A stretch of 64,000 bases of DNA, taken from the NCBI GenBank assembly GCA_964372095.1, contig CAYJPV010000006.1:1-64000 (forward strand), read 5' to 3'. The notes beneath the pieces are model-generated. The model ran no database searches. It had not been told where the DNA came from and saw nothing but the letters and a program-made list of their open reading frames with translations. The position numbers were made by a program, and so were the translations under genes. Numbering within the stretch: position 1 is the stretch's first letter; every line of letters begins with the position of its first letter. The DNA is from CAYJPV01 sp964372095. Its GTDB lineage: Bacteria > Acidobacteriota > Vicinamibacteria > Vicinamibacterales > JAKQTR01. Shown here one piece after another: positions 51,599-60,010 of the stretch.

Positions 51599-51696
51599 GG
51601 AAGCGAACGGGGCCCGGTGGCCCTCCCGGTCTTCAAAATCGGTCGCTCCCCGCTGATCGCGGGGGGGCTGGGTTCGACTCCCAGGCGCTTCCGCCA
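51599..51696 (+). tRNA. selC: tRNA-Sec (selenocysteine, anticodon TCA)
   Basis: The 98-nt RNA has the long acceptor arm GGAAGCG/CGCTTCC typical of SelC (an eighth pair would be an A/G mismatch), a UCA anticodon at 51633-51635 in the loop CTTCAAA, a long variable arm made of CTCCCCGC and GCGGGG-type strands, a T arm CTGGGTTCGACTCCCAG, discriminator G, and encoded CCA. It decodes UGA as selenocysteine, so the organism should encode SelA, SelB and SelD elsewhere. None is in this window, and I saw no selenoprotein here. Confidence 0.92.
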
Positions 51697-51771
51697 GCCT
51701 TCGCGCACCTTCGGCTCGATCTCTTCCTCGGCGCGCTACGGCTGGGCAAGCCAGCCCACACGCGAAGGCTG
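51695..51771. repeat. Structured inverted-repeat element after tRNA-Sec
   Basis: CAGCCTTCGCG (starting in the encoded CCA) pairs with CGCGAAGGCTG at 51761-51771, and an inner GGCTGG/CCAGCC hairpin sits at 51740-51756. It resembles an intergenic repeat of REP type. The following bases to 52049 contain no gene I can support. Confidence 0.55.
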
Positions 51772-52049
51772 TCCCGCCGAAGCGATGGGAGGAAGGGAGC
51801 GCTCCGGACCATCGCGAAGGCGGACCGGAAGCGCCTGCCATCAACCTGCGACAACCGACCGATCTGTCTGAGCGGTTCGTCCCCGAAAGGCGGCATGAAG
51901 CTCGACGGCGAGTGCATCGCTGCTTGGGCTCCTTGACTGTGACCCGTCGTAATTGATATCGCTGCTGCTCTGGAGTGGAGTCGGGCAGAAGCCAGCCTCG
52001 ACGGCTTCGACGGCGGTGGTCGAACGCTGCTTGTCGACGGGGGGTCGTG

Positions 52050-52772
52050 ATGATTGCTCTTCTTTCGGGCACCCAGGCGCTGCGAACGTCGGCGGCGCTC
52101 GTCGTGGCTGGCGCGGTGCTCTCAGGCCCCGTGGCCATGTTCGTGGTTGCTCAAGTCGCGCCTCAGCCAGCCTGGACGGGCGTGAGCGTCTTCGCAGACA
52201 ACTATCACCCGGTGCAGGCGCTGCCGTACCTCCTCGGGTACATCCTTCTCTCAGGATTCGTGTTCTTCTCAGCAGCGTGTCACGCGCTGGCGGCGCCTCC
52301 TCTTCGGACGCGGACCGCGGCGGCACTCGTGTTCACGGGAATCTACGCGGCCCTCGTCTTCACGAATTACACGATCCAGCTTGGCTTCATCCCTCGAGTG
52401 CTGAGCGAAGGCCCGGCGTACGTTGCCGCGCTGACCATGGCGAATCCCTCGTCGTTTGCCTGGTTTCTCGAGATGTTCGGGTACGCGGCGATGGGGGTGG
52501 CGACGTGGCTGGTCGCGACCGCGTTCAGGGGCAGCCGCCCGGCCGACGCCATTCGATACCTGCTGGTCGCGAACGGGGTGCTCAGCATCGTCGGGGCGGC
52601 GTGCACGGCGATCTTCGATCGCTGGGTGTTCTCGACAGCCGGCCTGGTGTCGTTCGCCGTGTGGAACGCGCTGATCCCGGCGTGTTACCTGCTCATCGCC
52701 CTGACACGCGGAGGCGGCCTCGAAGAACCGATCGACGCCACAGGCCGACGCCTCCCGAGAGAGACCGAGTAG
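52050..52772 (+). CDS. Multi-helix membrane protein, unknown
   Basis: The 240-residue protein has about seven hydrophobic segments spread evenly from residue 8 to 220. No catalytic motif is visible and I do not recognise the family. The ATG at 52050 follows GGGGGG and a GTG codon (52047) that is an alternative start. It lies 32 bp upstream of the SRPBCC gene on the same strand, so the two may be cotranscribed. Confidence 0.72.
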   Translation: MIALLSGTQALRTSAALVVAGAVLSGPVAMFVVAQVAPQPAWTGVSVFADNYHPVQALPYLLGYILLSGFVFFSAACHALAAPPLRTRTAAALVFTGIYAALVFTNYTIQLGFIPRVLSEGPAYVAALTMANPSSFAWFLEMFGYAAMGVATWLVATAFRGSRPADAIRYLLVANGVLSIVGAACTAIFDRWVFSTAGLVSFAVWNALIPACYLLIALTRGGGLEEPIDATGRRLPRETE

Positions 52773-52804
52773 CCGACCCGAAACATGGTGCGAGAGAGTG
52801 ACAG

Positions 52805-53476
52805 ATGACAGCACAGCGGTCGATTCCCAAAGGCATCCTTGAGGCGCTTGGTAGTCTGCCACTCTTCCTCACCGCACCCCTCTACCGGCACTGGCATCTG
52901 CGTTGGGGCGCGACTGACGACGAAGTCCGTGGCCCCATGCCTGGCGACGAGCTCGTACCGAAGGCACCGTTCACAGCGACACGCGCCATCACCATTGGTG
53001 CACCCCCATCGGCGGTCTGGCCATGGATCGTGCAGATGGGCTACCGGCGCGCCGGGTTCTACACATACGACCTGCTCGACAACGCCGGCTACGAGAGCGC
53101 GGATGTCGTCCTCGAGGAGTACCAGAACCCGCACGTCGGCGATTGGATGCCGATGGCCAGCACGGTGAACGAGACGACCGCCTTCAAGGTGAGGGCTTTC
53201 GTGTCCAACCGGTGGCTGCTATGGGAGAAGCCGGACAGTACGTGGGCATGGAGGCTTGTCGCCTTGCCCAACGGCGGCACGCGGCTGGTCACCCGTCTGA
53301 AGCAACGGTACCAATGGGAGTCTCCTGCGATCGCGCTCTTCACACTGGTCCTCCTCGAGTTCGGGGACTTCCCCATGATGCGCAGGGTCCTCAGCGGCAT
53401 CCAGTCGCGGGCCGAGCGGACCAACCCGGCCGAGGGCGCAGCCGACATGGGTCCCACACCGCGCAGGTCGGACTGA
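52805..53476 (+). CDS. SRPBCC (START-like) domain protein
   Basis: The 223-residue protein has the helix-grip ligand-binding pattern: FTATRAITIGAPPSAVWPWI at about residue 57, VGDWMPMASTVN, FVSNRWLLWEKPDSTWAW and a final long helix after RLKQRYQWESP. Such proteins bind hydrophobic ligands, but no ligand is deducible here. A weak hydrophobic segment near residues 176-190 is part of the fold or a membrane contact. Confidence 0.78.
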   Translation: MTAQRSIPKGILEALGSLPLFLTAPLYRHWHLRWGATDDEVRGPMPGDELVPKAPFTATRAITIGAPPSAVWPWIVQMGYRRAGFYTYDLLDNAGYESADVVLEEYQNPHVGDWMPMASTVNETTAFKVRAFVSNRWLLWEKPDSTWAWRLVALPNGGTRLVTRLKQRYQWESPAIALFTLVLLEFGDFPMMRRVLSGIQSRAERTNPAEGAADMGPTPRRSD

Positions 53477-53572
53477 CGCCCATGGTGATGCCGACCTGTC
53501 TTCATCAACGCCGAACCGGCATCGCGTCGCGCTGATGCCTCAAGACGTAGACCGACGGGCGAAGGTACGCCG

Positions 53573-53714
53573 ATGGCGACGGCAGAACGACGGGCGCACA
53601 TCTTCTACTTCTCCGGAACGGGCAATGCCGCCCTCGTGGCTCAGTGGGCCGCCCAGGTCGGACGACAGCCCAGCGCTGGCGCCTGACCAGGAGACCTTCG
53701 CCATCGGGCGTTGA
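53573..53714 (+). pseudogene. EFR1/flavodoxin-like remnant
   Basis: The frame from ATG 53573 gives AHIFYFSGTGNAALVAQWAA, the flavin-phosphate loop of EFR1-type flavodoxin-ferredoxin proteins, and then stops at 53686. Shifting one frame near 53663 continues with DDSPALAPDQETFAIGR before another stop at 53714. The remaining ~200 residues of the family, including the ferredoxin part, are absent. It is therefore a frameshifted, truncated relic. Confidence 0.65.
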
Positions 53715-53730
53715 CGGCCGGGTAGTACGC

Positions 53731-54363
53731 TCAGTCGATCAACCGGAGTATCTCGTCGAGTGGTTTGCGGTCGTGACCAACGGCAGTTCCTGTCGCCGGC
53801 TTGCCGACCGCCACCAGCGCCGCCAGTTGCTGAGGCGCCTCAACGCCCAGCAACGACTCGAGCGCCTCACGAGCCACCAGCGGGCCGCTGAGCCAGCACG
53901 ATCCGTATCCGAGCTCTGTGGCTGCCAGCAGCAGGTGTTCGACTGCCGCACCTACCGACTGGACGTCCGGGTAGCCGCGCAGGGCGTTCATGTCTGACCC
54001 GCTCGTCGGAGAGGCCGCCAGCGCGCTTTCGATGACCGTCGTGTAGGGCTGCCGCGTGACGACGATGACCAGGGGTGCTTCCGCGAAGAACGTCGAGAAC
54101 CACTCCACACGTTGCGCGGCGCGGCGCGCGTCATCGGACCCCGGATCGGGCAGCATCGCCCGGACACGCGCATGGACGGCCTCAGCCATCTGGCGCAACA
54201 GGGACGATCGCGTCACCGCAATGAAACGCCAGGGCTGTTGGTTGTTCGGGCTCGGCGCCAGGCTGGCCAGCCGCACCATCTCGCGCACGTCGGCTGTCGG
54301 CACGACGTCTTTGCGGAACTGGCGCACGCTGACACGTTTCTCGACCACATCCCGGAACTCCAT
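53731..54363 (-). CDS. Nitroreductase-family FMN protein
   Basis: The 210-residue protein starts with EFRDVVEKRVSVRQFRKD (the FMN-phosphate Arg-Ser-Val-Arg pattern). It continues with LAPSPNNQQPWRFIAV and a GYGSCWLSGPLV segment (about residue 155), as in nitroreductases and SagB-like NADH oxidases. The ATG at 54363 has GGAG 7 nt upstream. The substrate is unknown. It faces the EFR1 relic. Confidence 0.85.
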   Translation of the reverse strand: MEFRDVVEKRVSVRQFRKDVVPTADVREMVRLASLAPSPNNQQPWRFIAVTRSSLLRQMAEAVHARVRAMLPDPGSDDARRAAQRVEWFSTFFAEAPLVIVVTRQPYTTVIESALAASPTSGSDMNALRGYPDVQSVGAAVEHLLLAATELGYGSCWLSGPLVAREALESLLGVEAPQQLAALVAVGKPATGTAVGHDRKPLDEILRLID

Positions 54364-54444
54364 CGGTGCACTCCTGTCGGGGGCGAAGCTGCCGCCATTA
54401 TCCGTCGATCGTGCACCGTGCGGCCACATGCGCGGCCATGAGCG

Positions 54445-55023
54445 TCAGCGGCCCGTGCCACGACGAACGTTGACCCACGCCACTTCCAGCGCGAACGGGC
54501 CGGGCGTCTTCTCGGCCAGCAGGAAGCCGATCGACGTGACGCTGCGGGGGTCCACAGGACCCGCCCCCCGCAGCACGCGGCCGAACGAGGTGGCCTCGAA
54601 CCGGTCGAGCGGGACAGCCACCTCGATCCACTCGCCTGAGCGCGTCTGGACCGGCGCCCGGTACGAGAAGGCCATCATTCGCCCGGACGCGTAGAGGTTC
54701 AACTGATATTCACGACCGTCGCCACGCACGCGGGCCACCAGCGTGTCGCCTGCCTGCAGGCCGAGTGTCCGGGGCCGGGATCGCACCGAGGCGAAGCCGC
54801 CGTTGTTCTCCAGCGAGAGGGTTCCGTAGAACTCCAGGGTCTGGCGTTCGGTCATCCTGAACCGGCCGTCGGACACGCCGCCCATCACGCCGTCGTTGAC
54901 GATCTGCCACGCTGCAGCCGCGTCGGGCGACGCGAAGGCAAACAGCTGAACCTGCGGCGCCTGGGTCATCGACGGCACCCCCATCAGCATGATCAGAGCT
55001 GAGACCACCATTGCGCGAGTCAT
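54445..55023 (-). CDS. CIA30-family exported protein
   Basis: The 192-residue protein has a signal peptide (about residues 1-22) and the CIA30 beta-jelly-roll core: WQIVNDGVMGGVSDGRF, LSLENNGGFASVRSRP, QLNLYASGRMMAFSYRA and DPRSVTSIGFLLAEKTPGPF. CIA30 relatives are assembly factors of respiratory complex I in eukaryotes; bacterial roles are unclear. The ATG at 55023 has a GAGG 8 nt upstream. Confidence 0.82.
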   Translation of the reverse strand: MTRAMVVSALIMLMGVPSMTQAPQVQLFAFASPDAAAAWQIVNDGVMGGVSDGRFRMTERQTLEFYGTLSLENNGGFASVRSRPRTLGLQAGDTLVARVRGDGREYQLNLYASGRMMAFSYRAPVQTRSGEWIEVAVPLDRFEATSFGRVLRGAGPVDPRSVTSIGFLLAEKTPGPFALEVAWVNVRRGTGR

Positions 55024-55084
55024 CCGGAACACCTCGTGTTCGTTCTGACGCCGCCGCGCACCCGCCGGGTCCATGGCCGCCGTT

Positions 55085-55243
55085 AGACGTCTTGAAGGCC
55101 AGAACCGTGTGCGAATGAGTCAAGTTTGGTGCGGCCTTCGAGACGTCTCGCCCCGCCGCGCGGCGGGGCAATCACATACTGTGCTCTAGCGAGGCGGAGC
55201 CGGGTCCACACGCTCGCTGGTCTGAGGCGCAGCCTCGCTAGAC
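55085..55243. repeat. Cluster of strong inverted repeats
   Basis: Three hairpins follow one another. Arms 55085-55100 and 55133-55148 pair over 16 bp with one mismatch. A perfect 20-bp palindrome of GC-rich sequence covers 55150-55169. TCTAGCGAGGC (55186-55196) pairs with GCCTCGCTAGA (55233-55243). The region lies after the gamma-glutamyltransferase gene and before the CIA30 gene. It probably acts as a terminator or REP-like cluster; no coding potential is seen. Confidence 0.6.
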
Positions 55244-55245
55244 CT

Positions 55246-56967
55246 TCAGTACCCGCCGGCGTGCCCGTCCTTCCGGGAATCCGATCCCGCCGCCCATCCG
55301 CGACGAAGCTTGAGGACGAGTTGCGCGCCGCCGAACGCGACGGTGCGCTCGTCGATGATCTCGTGGCCGAGTCTCGTGAGGGCCGCTCTGACGGCGTCGT
55401 CAATCGGTGCCTCGAGCGCGACCCGGCGCCCGGACATGTGGCGGAAGCGGGCCGCGTCGGACGCCTGCTGCGGATCCATCCCGAACACCAGCATGTTGAG
55501 CAGCACCTGCACGTGGCCCTGCGGCTGCATCGCGCCGCCCATGACACCGAACGCCAGGTACGGCTCTTCCCCGGAAGCATCCCGCAGGACGCCCGCGTGT
55601 CTCGTCGTCCTGGTGACGAATGCGGGAATGATGGTGTGGAACGGCCGCTTCCGTGGCGCCACGGTATTCGCGCGGCCCTCGGTCATGGTGAAGCCCACGC
55701 CGCGGTCGTGCAGCAGGATGCCGGTGCCGGGAACGACGACACCGGATCCGAAGTAGTCGTACACCGAGTTGATGAACGACACCATGTTGCCATCCTTGTC
55801 GGCGGCAGCCAGGTAGATGGTGTCGCTGGCTGTCGGCGCGCGGCCCGGCTCGCTGCGATCCATCGCTCGCGTGGGATCGAGGAGCAGCCGGCGTTCACCG
55901 ATGTACGAATCCGAGAGGAAGTGATCAGCCGGCACCGTCATCGCAGCCGGATCGCCGACGTAGTGCTCGATGTCCGCGTACGCCAGCTTCTTGGCTTCGA
56001 TCAGGTGATGGAGGTAGGCCGGTGAGTTGTGGCCCAGCGCCTTCAGGTCTGTGCCTTCGAGCAGCCGGAGCATTTCCAGCGCTGCCACGCCCTGACTGTT
56101 TGGCGGCAACTCCCAGAGCCGGTAGCCGCCAGACGGCACGCTGATCGGCTGGACCCACTCGGCCGTGTGTGCGGCAAAGTCTTCCGCTGTCAGGAAGCCG
56201 CCTTTCTCCCGGACGAAGTCGGCAATCCGGCGGCCCAGGGCGCCTCCGTAGAGGTGCGCCGGTCCCTGCGCCGCAAACTCCCGGTACGTGCGGGCCAGGT
56301 CGGGCATCCGAACCCACTCTCCGGCCCGTGGCGCACGTTGCCCGTCGACGAGCAGGGCTGCGCGTGCACCGTCATCGCGGCGCAGCAGTTCTTCTTCGCC
56401 GGCCCACTGCGACGCGATGATCGGCGTGACCGGATAACCCGTTTCGGCAATCGCGATCGCCGGCGCCAGGGCTTCGGCGAGCGTCAGCGTGCCGAACTTC
56501 TCCAGCAGGGCCGACCATCCCGACAAGGAGCCAGGGATCGTGACGGCCTCGATCCCCTGGCTCACCCGTGTCCGTCCGCGCGCAGCCAGCGTCTCGCGGG
56601 ACATCAGGGAGCCGCTGCGCCCCGAGGCGTTCACGCCGTGGAGCGTCCTGTCGCGCGCGGACCAGACCATCGCGAACAAGTCGCCACCGACGCCGGTCAT
56701 GTTTGGTTCGACGACCGTCAGGACGGCCGCCGCGACGACGGCAGCGTCGATCGCGTTGCCCCCCCGCTGCAGCACTGCCAGGCCCGCAGACGTTGCCAGC
56801 GGCTGGCTGGTGGCGATCACCCCGTTCGGCGCATACACCGTCGACCGCCCCGCCAGCGTCGTCGGCCTCGGCGCCTGGGTGTGGCCCGGCAGAGGGGCGA
56901 TGGCGATCGCCGCGACGGTGCACAGCGCTGTCCCGGCTCTCAACAGAGCTCCATGCTTCAACATCAT
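55246..56967 (-). CDS. ggt: Exported gamma-glutamyltransferase
   Basis: Gamma-glutamyltransferases cleave glutathione in the periplasm and mature by self-cleavage. A signal peptide (about residues 1-31, ending GHTQA) is followed by GVIATSQPLATSAGLAVLQR, GGNAIDAAVVAAAVLTVVEP and TGVGGDLFAMVW. The self-cleavage Thr region is SDTIYLAAADKDGNMVSFIN (about residue 380), where TI replaces the more usual TTH. The Gly-rich oxyanion part is AFGVMGGAMQPQGHVQVL. At 573 residues the length is normal. Confidence 0.9.
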   Translation of the reverse strand: MMLKHGALLRAGTALCTVAAIAIAPLPGHTQAPRPTTLAGRSTVYAPNGVIATSQPLATSAGLAVLQRGGNAIDAAVVAAAVLTVVEPNMTGVGGDLFAMVWSARDRTLHGVNASGRSGSLMSRETLAARGRTRVSQGIEAVTIPGSLSGWSALLEKFGTLTLAEALAPAIAIAETGYPVTPIIASQWAGEEELLRRDDGARAALLVDGQRAPRAGEWVRMPDLARTYREFAAQGPAHLYGGALGRRIADFVREKGGFLTAEDFAAHTAEWVQPISVPSGGYRLWELPPNSQGVAALEMLRLLEGTDLKALGHNSPAYLHHLIEAKKLAYADIEHYVGDPAAMTVPADHFLSDSYIGERRLLLDPTRAMDRSEPGRAPTASDTIYLAAADKDGNMVSFINSVYDYFGSGVVVPGTGILLHDRGVGFTMTEGRANTVAPRKRPFHTIIPAFVTRTTRHAGVLRDASGEEPYLAFGVMGGAMQPQGHVQVLLNMLVFGMDPQQASDAARFRHMSGRRVALEAPIDDAVRAALTRLGHEIIDERTVAFGGAQLVLKLRRGWAAGSDSRKDGHAGGY

Positions 56968-57019
56968 GGTCTGTCCCGTCAGTTCGTGGTGTCGGCCGGG
57001 AAGAGCGTCACCCCGCGCG

Positions 57020-57202
57020 TCAGAGCTTCTTCGGCGAGCAGAGGCTCTTGGCGCTCGCCGCGGCGCGCCCGCAGTCGCGGCAGATGTACTTCGCGTCCTT
57101 GACCAGCGGCTTGAGCTGCTTCAGGTCGACCTTGCCGGGGCAGCAGGTCATGGCGCACAGCTTGCTGTCGTGGGAACCTTTGTGGTGATCGTGACTGCCC
57201 AT
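57020..57202 (-). CDS. Small Cys-rich protein (60 residues)
   Basis: A His/Asp-rich start (GSHDHHKGSHDSKLC) is followed by a double-Cys pair (CAMTCCPGK), a Lys-rich helix (VDLKQLKPLVKDAKY), and ICRDCGRAAASAKSLCSPK. The seven Cys suggest metal binding. The ATG at 57202 has GAGGAG 7 nt upstream. Function is unknown; its tail CRDCGRAAA is a small ribbon motif. Confidence 0.68.
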   Translation of the reverse strand: MGSHDHHKGSHDSKLCAMTCCPGKVDLKQLKPLVKDAKYICRDCGRAAASAKSLCSPKKL

Positions 57203-57496
57203 GGTCTCTCTCCTCGCTGAAGTCGATGTGACGGTTTCCAAACTCCCCGAGCCTATCATGCCTGCCACCGAAGCGACCCGCTGTTCGACCCCAGCCGAGG
57301 CCAGCGACGATGGTCCCGAATCCTCGCCGGCCGGAGTAATGCGCCCCCAAAGCCTCTGGGATCCAACGGGTCGTGCCACGACTGCGGGCGTGCGCGGCGC
57401 TGTTGCACGACGACCGGCCGCAGCGCATAATCGCCGTGCTGGCGGGCACGCCCACCGACCTCCCCGCGCGCAGCCTGGCCCCGCGGAGCTTTCGCC

Positions 57497-58843
57497 ATGG
57501 ATGTGACCTTCCTTTCGCGCGTGCAATTCGCGGCGACCATTGCCTTCCACTACCTCTACCCGCCGCTCAGCATCGGCCTGGGTGTCGTCCTGGTCGTGAT
57601 GGAAGGCCTTTATCTGAAGACCCGGCTTCCCGTCTACCAGCAGATGACACGCTTCTGGGTCCGGGTATTCGGCCTGACGTTCGCCCTCGGCGTGGCCACG
57701 GGCATCGTCATGGAATTCGAGTTCGGCACCAACTGGTCGGCGTACTCGCGGTTCGTCGGCGACGTGTTCGGCTCGGCGCTCGCGGCGGAGGGGATCTTCG
57801 CGTTCTTCCTGGAGAGCGGCTTTCTCGCCCTGCTCCTGTTCGGCTGGGACAAAGTCGGGCCGCGCACGCACTTTTTTTCCACGGTGATGGTGTGCCTGGG
57901 CGCCCACTTCAGCGCGATCTGGATCATCGTGGCGAATTCGTGGATGCAGACGCCCGCCGGCTTTCGGTTGGCCGAGCACGGCCTCGGCACGCGAGCGGAA
58001 GTGACGGACTTCTGGGCGATGGTCTTCAACCCGTCGATGGTCGATCGCCTGACGCACACGGTGCTCGGCGCGTGGCAGGCCGGCGCGTTCCTGGTCATCT
58101 CGGTGAGCGCGTACTACCTGCTGAAGGGGAAGACCGAGGATTTCGCGCGCCGCTCGCTCGGCGTGGGCGCCGCGCTCGCCCTGGTCGCGTCGATCGGGTC
58201 GCTGGCGACGGGCCACGCCAGCGCGGAGGGTGTGAGCCACAACCAGCCCGCCAAGCTCGCAGCGATGGAAGCGCATTACCCAGCCTCAGCGCCCGCCGAC
58301 CTTTACGTGTTCGGGTGGGTCGACGAAGCCAAGGAGCGCGTCTACGGGGTGGCCGTGCCGGGGATGCTGAGTTGGATGATCCACGGGGACACGAAGGCAC
58401 CCATCACAGGACTGCTGGCCTTCGCGCCCGACGACCGGCCGCCCGTGCAACTGGTGTTCCAGGCGTACCACCTGATGGTCGCGATCGGCATGGGACTCAT
58501 CGGGCTCTCGATGGCGGCGGCGTTCTACGCGGCGCGTCGCGCCGCGTCGCCGCCGGGGTGGCTGCTGAGACTGCTGGTGGCCGCCGTGCTGGGCCCCCAG
58601 ATCGCGAACCAGGCCGGCTGGATGACAGCTGAAGTCGGCCGCCAGCCGTGGATCGTCCAGGGACTGATGCGCACGAGCGAAGGCGTCAGCCGATCGGTCC
58701 CGGCCGAGGCTGTGGTCTTCTCGCTCGTCCTGTTCACGCTCATCTACACCCTGCTCTTCGCGCTGTTCCTCTTCCTGCTTAACGCGAAGATCACGCACGG
58801 CCCGCTGGCGGAGGACCTGGCCGCCAGCCACAAGCGAGCCTGA
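57497..58843 (+). CDS. cydA: Cytochrome bd-type quinol oxidase subunit I
   Basis: CydA oxidises quinol and reduces oxygen at low oxygen levels. About nine membrane helices are present. Axial heme ligands are seen in RVQFAATIAFHYLYPPLSIG (His near residue 19) and later in the His-rich helices. The quinol-site motif HNQPAKLAAMEAHY and the final GWMTAEVGRQPW are conserved. The Q-loop is short, as in the CioA/short-loop type. It is 448 residues long and cydB starts 3 nt after it. Confidence 0.92.
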   Translation: MDVTFLSRVQFAATIAFHYLYPPLSIGLGVVLVVMEGLYLKTRLPVYQQMTRFWVRVFGLTFALGVATGIVMEFEFGTNWSAYSRFVGDVFGSALAAEGIFAFFLESGFLALLLFGWDKVGPRTHFFSTVMVCLGAHFSAIWIIVANSWMQTPAGFRLAEHGLGTRAEVTDFWAMVFNPSMVDRLTHTVLGAWQAGAFLVISVSAYYLLKGKTEDFARRSLGVGAALALVASIGSLATGHASAEGVSHNQPAKLAAMEAHYPASAPADLYVFGWVDEAKERVYGVAVPGMLSWMIHGDTKAPITGLLAFAPDDRPPVQLVFQAYHLMVAIGMGLIGLSMAAAFYAARRAASPPGWLLRLLVAAVLGPQIANQAGWMTAEVGRQPWIVQGLMRTSEGVSRSVPAEAVVFSLVLFTLIYTLLFALFLFLLNAKITHGPLAEDLAASHKRA

Positions 58844-58846
58844 CCC

Positions 58847-59866
58847 ATGGACATCGACCTCAACACGATCTGGTTCCTGCTGGTGGGCACGCTGCTGGCC
58901 GGGTACGCCGTCCTCGACGGCTTCGACCTGGGCGTCGGCATCCTGCACCTGTTCGTCGATCACGACGAGGAACGGCGCGTCTTCATCAACGCCATCGGCC
59001 CCGTCTGGGACGGCAACGAGGTCTGGCTGGTCACCGGCGGCGGCGCGCTCTTCGCCGCGTTCCCGGCGGTCTACGCGGGCGTCTTCTCGGGGTTCTACCC
59101 GGCGATGATCCTGCTGCTCGTCGCGCTGATCTTCCGGGCGGTCGCCATCGAGTTCCGGAGCAAGCAGCCGATGGCCTGGTGGCGCCGGACGTGGGACGTG
59201 AGCTTCAGCGCCGCGTCGTTCCTGGGGTCCTTTCTGATGGGCGTGGCCTTCGGCAACATCATCCGGGGCGTCCCGCTCGACGCGCGGGGCGAGTACGTCG
59301 GCGGTTACCTGACGCTGCTGAGTCCTTACGCGCTGCTGACCGGTCTGACGACGGTGGCGCTCTTCGCCATGCACGGCTCGATCTATCTCGTGCTCAAGAC
59401 CGACGGAGCGGTTCAAGCGAGGGTCCGCGGGTGGGTAAACGATACGATCATCGTCTTCGTCATCTGCTACGCGACGACCACGATGGCCACGCTGCTGTAC
59501 CTGCCGCACATGGGCGAACTCTTCAAGGTGCACCCGTGGACGTTCGCGGTGCCGGTTGCGACCATGCTGGCGATCGCGAACGTGCCGCGGGAGATCTTCC
59601 ACCAGCGCGAATGGCGGGCGTTTCTCTCGTCGTGTGCCGCGGTCTTCGGGCTGATGGGACTGGTCGGGTTCGGGATGTTCCCCAACCTGGTCCGTGGGAC
59701 GGACCCGTCAACGAGCCTCTCGATCTACAACGCCGCCTCATCGGACGGCACGCTGATGACGATGCTCATCATCGCGGGGATCGGAATCCCGCTGGTCCTG
59801 TCCTATACGATCAGCATCTATTGGGTCTTCCGCGGCAAGGTGAAGCTGGACTCGATGTCGTACTAA
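58847..59866 (+). CDS. cydB: Cytochrome bd-type quinol oxidase subunit II
   Basis: CydB is the partner membrane subunit, with about eight helices over 339 residues. Its N-terminal VLDGFDLGVGILHLFVDHDE and GPVWDGNEVWLVTGGGALFA blocks are the family signature. It is cotranscribed with cydA. No CydX gene was recognised downstream; only 15 bp separate the stop from a 100-bp inverted-repeat element. Confidence 0.92.
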   Translation: MDIDLNTIWFLLVGTLLAGYAVLDGFDLGVGILHLFVDHDEERRVFINAIGPVWDGNEVWLVTGGGALFAAFPAVYAGVFSGFYPAMILLLVALIFRAVAIEFRSKQPMAWWRRTWDVSFSAASFLGSFLMGVAFGNIIRGVPLDARGEYVGGYLTLLSPYALLTGLTTVALFAMHGSIYLVLKTDGAVQARVRGWVNDTIIVFVICYATTTMATLLYLPHMGELFKVHPWTFAVPVATMLAIANVPREIFHQREWRAFLSSCAAVFGLMGLVGFGMFPNLVRGTDPSTSLSIYNAASSDGTLMTMLIIAGIGIPLVLSYTISIYWVFRGKVKLDSMSY

Positions 59867-59880
59867 GGACACTGACCGGA

Positions 59881-59980
59881 ATAGGTGGGTCGCCGTGGCC
59901 ACGCGAGCCTGTCCCGGGAGTCCTTGATGCACGCTTACTGGGATTCGGATCCCAGCCGCCCATCCAGGCGTCCCACCTAT
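59881..59980. repeat. 100-bp element with 14-bp terminal inverted repeats
   Basis: ATAGGTGGGTCGCC (59881-59894) and GGCGTCCCACCTAT (59967-59980) are inverted repeats with one mismatch. Inside lies a second perfect hairpin, CTGGGAT-TCGG-ATCCCAG (59938-59955). No target-site duplication is obvious. It could be a MITE-like insertion or a structured leader or terminator between cydB and the SDR gene. Confidence 0.6.
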
Positions 59981-60010
59981 GCATGCGGCATCAGGAATCG
60001 TGAGGCACCC

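Noticed and set aside
53573..53714. Selenocysteine read-through of the TGA at 53684 in the EFR1-like frame
   Set aside because: Sequence after the TGA in the same frame does not continue the family; a frameshift explains it better.
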